NCBI GenBank assembly: GCA_021802225.1
Contig: JAKAAS010000105.1
Location: 1-6,486 of the forward strand
DNA length: 6,486 bases
Reading direction: 5' to 3'
DNA from: Bacillota bacterium
GTDB lineage: Bacteria; Bacillota_E; Sulfobacillia; Sulfobacillales; Sulfobacillaceae
This document shows, piece after piece, positions 1 to 4,506 of the stretch. The notes below the pieces were generated by a model. The model was not told where the DNA came from and did no database searches. It saw nothing but the letters and a program-made list of their open reading frames with translations. Made by a program: the position numbers and the translations under genes. The stretch's first letter is position 1; every line of letters starts with the position of its first letter.

Positions 1-28
1 TGGGGTCAATTTCCGGTCCTGGTCCTGA

Positions 29-832
29 TTGTCGTGCCTCAACCCGCATTCCTGCGTCAAATTCTGGGGGAAAATATTTTGGGCCCCTCTAAAAAGGCCT
101 TGTGCCGCAAGGGATTCCGCGCATCGCAAAAAGCTCTTGATAGTGGACGACATTCAAAACCGGCGGTTTCACGACCATGCCATCGAATTGATTAAAAGTA
201 CTGATTATTTCCGGACTCTCCCTGCTCCCTGCATGGTCTTTAGCGCGAATACCGACATTGGGGGCCTGCCCAGTGAGGTAACCAAACGTGCATATGTGGT
301 GCCGATTACTGCGAGCATTCCGGTTCCTGCGGCGGCCAAGGACCGGTTTACCGCACGCGTGCAAAGCGGTCTCAGTACGGCCCTGTACCGCGCCTACTGT
401 GCCCAGGTGTTGCCTGCTGCCAGGACACTGGCCGCGGCATGGGATCAGCCCGAGCCTCCTGATCCGTACCAAATGGCGTCTACCGTACTCTATAACCTGA
501 TCGGGAAGGCGCTCGATGGCCACCTCCCGCCTTGGTGTCAGATCCTGACGTTGGATACCTATCTGACCTCGCACGATGAGACCATTCGTGATACGTTGAA
601 CCGCTTGTGGACAACGCGCCCCGATTTGTTTGTGATCCGGCGACCGGCCAATCACCTCATCCTCACAGCCAGTCAGCCCGCTGAATTAAAGACATGGAAG
701 ACCAACATTCCTGATTACTTGATTGTTCAACAAGCGGGCTTGTCCTTGATTTTACACTTGGCGGAAACCGAAACCTTTTTGGGGCGGCGGTTCGTGCGAC
801 CGTTCTTGCATCGGGTGTGGGGGCGACATTGA
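29..832 (+). CDS. C-terminal part of an AAA+/P-loop ATPase-like protein, probably 5'-broken
   Basis: I do not recognise the family. The open frame gives 267 residues from a TTG. Residues 36-41 (LLIVDD) look like a Walker B strand, 71-76 (FSANTD) like a sensor-1 strand with Asn74, and 84-91 (VTKRAYVV) like an arginine-finger segment around Arg87. This order is typical of AAA+ or superfamily-3 type ATPases such as plasmid or phage replication proteins. The rest (about 110-267) has no motif I can name. No Walker A is present, so the frame holds only the second half of an ATPase core. The first 33 residues look unnatural and the TTG has no convincing SD. Frame 1 (positions 1 to about 128) instead reads protein-like sequence (FPVLVLIVVPQPAFLRQIL), which suggests that a longer gene starts left of the window and is joined to this frame by a frameshift near 100-130. 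The function is inferred from motif order only. Confidence 0.5.
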   Translation: MSCLNPHSCVKFWGKIFWAPLKRPCAARDSAHRKKLLIVDDIQNRRFHDHAIELIKSTDYFRTLPAPCMVFSANTDIGGLPSEVTKRAYVVPITASIPVPAAAKDRFTARVQSGLSTALYRAYCAQVLPAARTLAAAWDQPEPPDPYQMASTVLYNLIGKALDGHLPPWCQILTLDTYLTSHDETIRDTLNRLWTTRPDLFVIRRPANHLILTASQPAELKTWKTNIPDYLIVQQAGLSLILHLAETETFLGRRFVRPFLHRVWGRH

Positions 833-948
833 GCTCTGACGCTGTTCATCTGCGGGGGAATCCGACGTCGGCGTGGCTCCTGCGAGATCCGGATCTGGCA
901 GGGAAGAATACGGCCAAAATCACCGGACGAAGCGGCGAGGAGAGATAG
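829..948 (+). CDS. possible 39-residue protein overlapping the upstream stop
   Basis: A TTG at 829 overlaps the TGA (830-832) of the preceding gene, a layout typical of translational coupling. The frame runs to TAG at 946-948 and encodes a small polar protein containing LRGNPTSAWLLRDPDLAGKN. The GTGGGGGCG stretch just upstream could act as a weak SD. The composition looks like coding sequence and the start-stop overlap is suggestive, but there is no recognisable domain, and a chance ORF this short is common. It could also be the displaced tail of the upstream gene after a frameshift. Confidence 0.27.
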   Translation: MSSDAVHLRGNPTSAWLLRDPDLAGKNTAKITGRSGEER

Positions 949-964
949 ATAGCATTGTCACCTT

Positions 965-973
965 AAGGGAGGG
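965..973 (+). promoter_or_regulatory. strong Shine-Dalgarno AAGGGAGGG before ATG 979
   Basis: AAGGGAGGG lies five bases before the ATG at 979 and is one of the best ribosome-binding sequences in the window. It argues that translation does begin here, either for the 71-residue frame or for a longer product joined to the helicase frame. Confidence 0.55.
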
Positions 974-978
974 ATAAA

Positions 979-1194
979 ATGGGGCAGGCGTATCCGACAC
1001 GGGTATTAGTGCCTTCAGTGTCCAAGCAATTCTTCTGGGTAGCGGATGGCGTCGTCCGACATTTTCTATTCGTATCGGGAGTAGCACGAAAGGTGGATAT
1101 GGTTGCACAGTGGTCAAAAAAACAAGAAAACCCAGCCGAAAAAGAGTTCACCAGTAACGAAGCCGTCGCGGGATGTCACGCTCATTTTGGATGA
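979..1194 (+). CDS. hypothetical 71-residue protein overlapping the helicase start
   Basis: The frame starts with ATG at 979 behind a strong SD and ends with TGA at 1192-1194, inside the helicase reading frame (overlap 1103-1194). Residues 10-40 are hydrophobic and aromatic (KQFFWVADGVVRHFLFVSG) and look like an amphipathic or buried segment rather than a clear membrane helix. I recognise no family. The overlapping tail after residue 45 is probably less constrained, since the same DNA encodes the basic helicase N-terminus. Three readings are possible: a small translationally coupled leader protein, a genuine small accessory protein, or the true N-terminus of the helicase displaced by a one-base slip at the A7 run (1116-1122). 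Confidence 0.4.
   Translation: MGQAYPTRVLVPSVSKQFFWVADGVVRHFLFVSGVARKVDMVAQWSKKQENPAEKEFTSNEAVAGCHAHFG
1089..1096 (+). promoter_or_regulatory. Shine-Dalgarno AAAGGTGG setting the helicase TTG start
   Basis: AAAGGTGG sits six bases before the TTG at 1103. The helicase frame has a stop (TAG) at 1082-1084, and this TTG is the only conventional start codon before the conserved cysteine pair, so SD and frame limits together fix the start. Confidence 0.5.
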
Positions 1195-1331
1195 CAATAC
1201 GGCCACGTGTAACGTCTGTGGCAGTCCGTGGATGATCTATGCGGTATGGGCCATCACCCCAACAGGTGAGCGACAGCAGGAGGGTCAATTTTGTAAGACA
1301 CACTTGCCACCTGATGACCAACCATCCCATG

Positions 1332-1367
1332 CACGCCGTGCCAGTGGGCGCGCTTCACGCCGTGCCA
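1332..1367 (+). repeat. 12-bp direct repeat in helicase linker
   Basis: CACGCCGTGCCA occurs exactly at 1332-1343 and 1356-1367, 24 bases apart and therefore in frame. It encodes the basic ARRASGRASRRA linker between the putative zinc site and the helicase core. It is probably a small internal duplication giving a flexible, DNA-binding tail. Confidence 0.5.
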
Positions 1368-2887
1368 CAGGGACCGTTGCACAAACTGAGGAATGGTTCA
1401 CAAAAAAGCTACCCTCGCGCGGCCTCCCACTGCGTCCAGCTCAACAAGACATGGCCTTAGATATTGCGCGTGTCCTCGACATGACGATTCCTAATCGAGC
1501 GGTTGCGGTGTTAGCCGACGCAGGGGTTGGTGTGGGGAAGAGCTTTGCCTACTTGATTCCCATTCTGTTGCAATCGCGCGGGGTCCAGGTTATCTCCACA
1601 TCGACCTTAGTGCTCCAAAATCAGTTGCTGCGCGATATAGACCGTTTGGCACGCTGGATGAGTCACCCAGGACGCTCACTGACGGTATCCGTCATGAAAG
1701 GCGAAATGCAATATGTCTGTCGACAACGCCTCCGCAGGCTCATGAAACTCAACGAAACAGATAGCGAGAGACAAGCCTACGGGCACCAATTGGGTCAGCG
1801 CCAGACTTTGAGGAACATCGATAAGGCTCTTGCTCATATACTGGTCCACCCGGCGACATGGAGCCCTTGGGACGCTCAAACGGTGCAAGCCCTCTCCATT
1901 CCTGCCGACTTAATTCCCCGGGTCCGTGTCCAACGTCACGGCGTTCCGTCATCCTCAAGCTGTGCTCATTGCGAATCGAAGGATAGTTGCGGATTTCAAG
2001 CCATGCGCCGTGCCGGCCATCGCCAAACCCCTGGGATTTTAAACGTTTTGATTGTCAATCATGGCTTGCTGTTGGAAGATCTCGGTCGCCGAGCCGCCCA
2101 AGGCAAGGGCCTCTGGGAGACGCCCAAAGCCATCCTCATCGATGAAGCGCACGACCTGGACAACAAAGCGCGTGACTATTTCTCCACACGATTAGATTTC
2201 CGTGAGGTGGACTCTGTCCTCCAGATGCTCAGGCCGGTACTCCAACATGTCCCCTCTGGCATGATCCGTGCGGTGTCGCGGGAAGCCCGTGCCACTGCCG
2301 CACAGGTGGCCCGCGCATGGGCATCCGTGCGGGGCACAGGAGACAGAGCCCGCCAGGGGGGACGCAGAGACACTCACGCGATTCTCCATGCCGTAGAGAC
2401 GGTAGAGGGGTGGGCCGCAACTTTGCAAGCCGTCAGCCGCCATGATGTCATGACGGCGCTCAGTCTAGAACAGCAGGCCATTACGGCGACCCCCGCGGAT
2501 CTGTCGCAGGGCCTGCAACGTTTGTGGAACACGGTGCGTGTCCCTTTGGTATTAACTTCCGCTACCTTGTTGGTCGGGCGCACATTCAAGGAAACGGCCC
2601 GTGACTGGGGACTGCATCACCATTCCCTCATCAACGTGACGGCCCCGAGTCCCTTTCCCTACTCCACGAGCCTCTTAATTTATGTGCAACCGCAAGGCCG
2701 CACGCCTCCAAAAGTCGACGACCCGGCCGAACCGGACTATTACCGCACGTTTTTGTTTCCCACCTTGGCACAATTATTGCACACGTCCCAGGGGCGCGCG
2801 CTGATTTTATCAACCAGCCGTCGCCGGGCGCGAGACATCTGGACGGCCTTGCGGGGTGATTTCGATTTCTCGTTTCCTATATTGTGG

Positions 2888-2890
2888 TAG
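2888..2890 (+). other. in-frame TAG interrupting the helicase gene
   Basis: The TAG follows ILW and is followed in the same frame by DKADVLNRF and motif V. Relatives often have Gln near this point, so a single CAG-to-TAG change would explain it. That is inference from family knowledge, not from an alignment. Confidence 0.85.
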
Positions 2891-3022
2891 GACAAAGCCG
2901 ATGTCCTCAATCGATTTGCAGCGGATACGGCTAGTGTTCTCGTGGGTACCGGAAAATTGTTTACGGGCTTGGACGTTCCCGGCGACTCCTTATCCCTGGC
3001 AGTGATCGACCGCATCCCCAAT

Positions 3023-3026
3023 CCCC
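3023..3026 (+). other. frameshift point (CCCC) in the helicase gene
   Basis: Upstream of the C4 run the helicase is read in the frame of 1103 (AVIDRIPNP). Downstream the homologous reading (VPTDPLWQAKRAL) lies one frame on. One extra C accounts for the shift. The old frame meets a stop near 3092. Confidence 0.8.
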
Positions 3027-3310
3027 GTCCCCACGGACCCGCTGTGGCAAGCCAAAAGGGCTCTGGCGCAGCAAGCGGGGCTCACCGCTGCTGAGGCCCG
3101 GTGGGCATGGGCGCGCAGCTTGCTCATTCAAGGGGCTGGTCGGCTGATTCGATCCATGGACGATCGGGGTGTACTCGCCTTGTTGGATCCGAGAGCAGCG
3201 AATGAGCCCGTGGTGAAGCAAGCTCAACCAGCTGGTCGGTGGACGACAGAAGTCGGCGACATTGACGAGTTTTTCAGCGCAAAGACATATCATTCCCCGG
3301 CATGAACTAG

Positions 3311-3347
3311 CTCCAGGTAGCCTTGCCGGGTTGAGGGCTGCCTAGAG
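3311..3347 (+). terminator. hairpin after helicase stop, possible terminator without U tract
   Basis: CTCCAGGTAGCC (3311-3322) pairs with GGCTGCCTAGAG (3336-3347), giving eleven pairs including one G-T wobble, one C/A mismatch, and a 13-base loop. It begins six bases after the helicase TGA, the right place for a terminator. No clear T run follows (only CAAATACTTT), so it is not a classical intrinsic terminator and may instead be an RNA-end stabiliser. Confidence 0.4.
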
Positions 3348-3398
3348 GCGCAAATACTTTACTCACCCAGGGAGTATCAACCGAGGAGATTTAGGTCC

Positions 3399-3518
3399 AT
3401 GCATGACCGAATTTCCGCTGGAAGAGAGAGTCCGATCACCGACTGGACCAAAAAAATACTACAACCGTGCTGTAGACACTTAGAATCGGGTATTGTAAAA
3501 AGCAAGGGGCTGGGATGA
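3399..3518 (+). CDS. possible 39-residue leader ORF upstream of the ATPase gene
   Basis: An ATG at 3399 lies about ten bases after GAGGAG and opens a frame ending in TGA 3516-3518, 18 bases before the ATPase GTG and in the same frame as it. The product is polar and basic with no recognisable domain. A second ATG at 3403 opens a competing 26-residue frame (MTEFPLEERVRSPTGPKKYY...). Either could be a regulatory leader or chance. Confidence 0.18.
   Translation: MHDRISAGRESPITDWTKKILQPCCRHLESGIVKSKGLG
3473..3501 (+). promoter_or_regulatory. weak sigma-70-like promoter candidate for the ATPase-protease operon
   Basis: TAGACA (3473-3478, five of six matches to TTGACA) is separated by 17 bases from TAAAAA (3496-3501, four of six matches to TATAAT). 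The position, about 35 bases before the ATPase start, is sensible, but the -10 element is poor. Confidence 0.2.
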
Positions 3519-3523
3519 CAAGA

Positions 3524-3531
3524 GAGGGGGG
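3524..3531 (+). promoter_or_regulatory. Shine-Dalgarno GAGGGGGG deciding the GTG start of the ATPase
   Basis: The purine run ends five bases before GTG 3537. An in-frame TGA at 3516-3518 bounds the gene upstream, so this GTG is well supported. Confidence 0.6.
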
Positions 3532-3536
3532 ATAAC

Positions 3537-4505
3537 GTGAATAGTAGTTTGTTAAAAAGATTGTTCAAAACCATTTCAAATGGAGACATGGACTCGATAC
3601 AGAAGATTGCATGGGCAGTGGTTGAGGATGAGTCGAAGAAAGGGCACACACAGGTTTCCAAGGAGCTCGCTGAGATTCTGGGTAACAGCACAGAGTCACC
3701 AAAGAGTTCCGTACTTCCATTGGCGAGACTTCCAAAGAGCGCTAGAACGCAGATCCCGCTGGCTAATACCATTCCGTTTGAGGAACTGCGATACCATATG
3801 GTACTTCCTGCTCCTGTGGAGGAGGAATTTACGCGCATTGAACGGGAATACGCCGCTCGCGAGCGGTTGGCTCTACATGGACTAACACCGGCGAGGAAAA
3901 TTTTACTGTACGGCCCACCCGGTTGTGGAAAAAGCATGGGGGCCGAGAGGCTAGCGTGGAACGCCGGATTGCAGCTTATCAAGGTTCGCTTTGACGCCAT
4001 CGTGTCTTCGTATCTAGGAGAGACGGCAATAAACTTACGTTCCATTTTCGATGCGATTCATCAAACACCCTGTCTGTTCTTTATCGACGAGGCAGATTCA
4101 CTGGCGAGAACTCGTACGGCAGTGCAGGAAGTGGGAGAGGTTAAGCGGATCGTTAATACTTTTCTTCAATTATTGGATGAATACAAGGCTCCGGGACTTC
4201 TCGTGGCTGCAACAAATCTAGATTCTGACCTTGATCCGGCCGTGTGGCGACGGTTTGATGCCGTGATTGAAGTGCCTCGACCTGGACGTTTCGAGATTAA
4301 AGGGATTATTGAACAGAGTCTCGGCGCTATCCCCTATCAATTCGCAAATTGGGAGGCCATAACGGCGCGATGCAACGGTCTTTCCGCTGCCCAAGTGGTG
4401 ACGTGTTCGCAGCGTGCGGCTAAACGTATGATCCTTGACGGAGGAAAGTCTCTAACGGAGAACGATCTACTGAATGAAATAGATAAGATTCGGAGGGACA
4501 GATAA
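3537..4505 (+). CDS. ietA: AAA+ ATPase of an IetA-like ATPase-protease pair
   Basis: A 322-residue cytoplasmic AAA+ ATPase, probably the ATP-driven partner or regulator of the protease encoded next. Residues 1-50 form a helical N-terminal domain with the KKGH motif (34-37) common in IetA-type ATPases. The AAA+ core follows: Walker A GPPGCGKS (126-133, Lys132), an aromatic pore loop YLGET (159-163), Walker B LFFIDEAD (180-187, Asp184, Glu185), sensor 1 Asn227, paired arginine fingers Arg238/Arg239, and a sensor-2 region GLSAAQV (281-287). Every catalytic position is present, so it should hydrolyse ATP and form a ring, and the pore loop suggests it pulls on protein substrates. The GTG start has a strong SD. 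Its stop is one base from the protease start and its 3' end carries the protease SD, so the two are co-translated. The IetA name rests on this pairing and the N-terminal motif, not on a search. FtsH/CDC48-like orphan ATPases are the alternative. Confidence 0.85.
   Translation: MNSSLLKRLFKTISNGDMDSIQKIAWAVVEDESKKGHTQVSKELAEILGNSTESPKSSVLPLARLPKSARTQIPLANTIPFEELRYHMVLPAPVEEEFTRIEREYAARERLALHGLTPARKILLYGPPGCGKSMGAERLAWNAGLQLIKVRFDAIVSSYLGETAINLRSIFDAIHQTPCLFFIDEADSLARTRTAVQEVGEVKRIVNTFLQLLDEYKAPGLLVAATNLDSDLDPAVWRRFDAVIEVPRPGRFEIKGIIEQSLGAIPYQFANWEAITARCNGLSAAQVVTCSQRAAKRMILDGGKSLTENDLLNEIDKIRRDR
4492..4497 (+). promoter_or_regulatory. Shine-Dalgarno GGAGGG inside the ATPase 3' end, serving the protease
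   Basis: GGAGGG lies nine bases before TTG 4507. The protease frame is closed upstream by TAG at 4480-4482 and has no ATG, GTG or TTG between that stop and 4507, so the site fixes the unusual TTG start. Confidence 0.65.
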
Positions 4506-4506
4506 G

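Larger units (their letters stand above)
1103..3305 (+). pseudogene. DinG/XPD (Rad3)-type iron-sulfur helicase, interrupted by amber stop and frameshift
   Basis: This encodes a superfamily-2 DNA helicase of the DinG/XPD class, ATP-dependent enzymes that unwind DNA, usually 5'-3'. Residues 1-35 are basic. C36xxC39 and C64xxH67 resemble a small zinc site. Around 110 lies a Q-motif-like LRPAQQD. Walker A is 139-148 with Lys146 (AGVGVGKSF), motif Ia is 165-175, and the DEAH box is 347-350. Cys206, Cys287, Cys290 and Cys296 have the spacing of the family's Fe-S cluster. VLTSATL is at 483-489. The first open segment ends at TAG 2888-2890 after 595 residues. The same frame then continues with motif V (VGTGKLFTGLDVPGD). 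After one extra base in the C run 3023-3026 the reading moves to frame 3, which carries motif VI (QGAGRLIRS) and ends at TGA 3303-3305. Correcting both lesions gives 733 residues, normal for the family. The 595-residue product would lack motifs V and VI and should be inactive as a helicase. Plasmid DinG proteins, including those of type IV CRISPR loci, are relatives, but no csf gene or array is visible here. Confidence 0.88.
3306..3536. other. intergenic region between helicase pseudogene and ATPase-protease operon
   Basis: This 231-base gap holds a hairpin at 3311-3347, an SD-like GAGGAG at 3384-3389, and two overlapping mini-ORFs: ATG 3399 to TGA 3518 (39 residues) and ATG 3403 to TAG 3483 (26 residues). 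It also has a weak promoter-like pair (3473-3501) and the SD of the ATPase gene. The ATGCAT core at 3398-3403 is flanked by GGTC and GACC, making an imperfect inverted repeat. The promoter of the downstream operon most likely lies here. No RNA gene is recognisable. Confidence 0.5.

Noticed and set aside
89..655. 188-residue minus-strand open frame
   Set aside because: It is antisense to the plus-strand ATPase-like frame, which carries Walker B and sensor motifs; its Arg-rich composition is typical of a shadow.
2438..2458. imperfect 21-bp palindrome CGCC...GGCG in the helicase gene
   Set aside because: It falls inside conserved coding sequence with several mismatches, and no operator or attachment function is suggested by position.
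1103..3305. type IV CRISPR-associated DinG (csf4)
   Set aside because: The helicase class fits, but no other csf gene, cas gene or repeat-spacer array is visible, and the neighbours do not match.
3120..3305. separate 61-residue protein starting at TTG 3120
   Set aside because: It is the C-terminal motif VI segment of the frameshifted helicase, continuous with coding sequence from 3027 onward, not an independent gene.
3377..4045. 222-residue minus-strand open frame opposite the ATPase gene
   Set aside because: It lies antisense to a well-supported AAA+ gene and shows no recognisable motif; it is Ser/Leu-rich as expected of a shadow frame.
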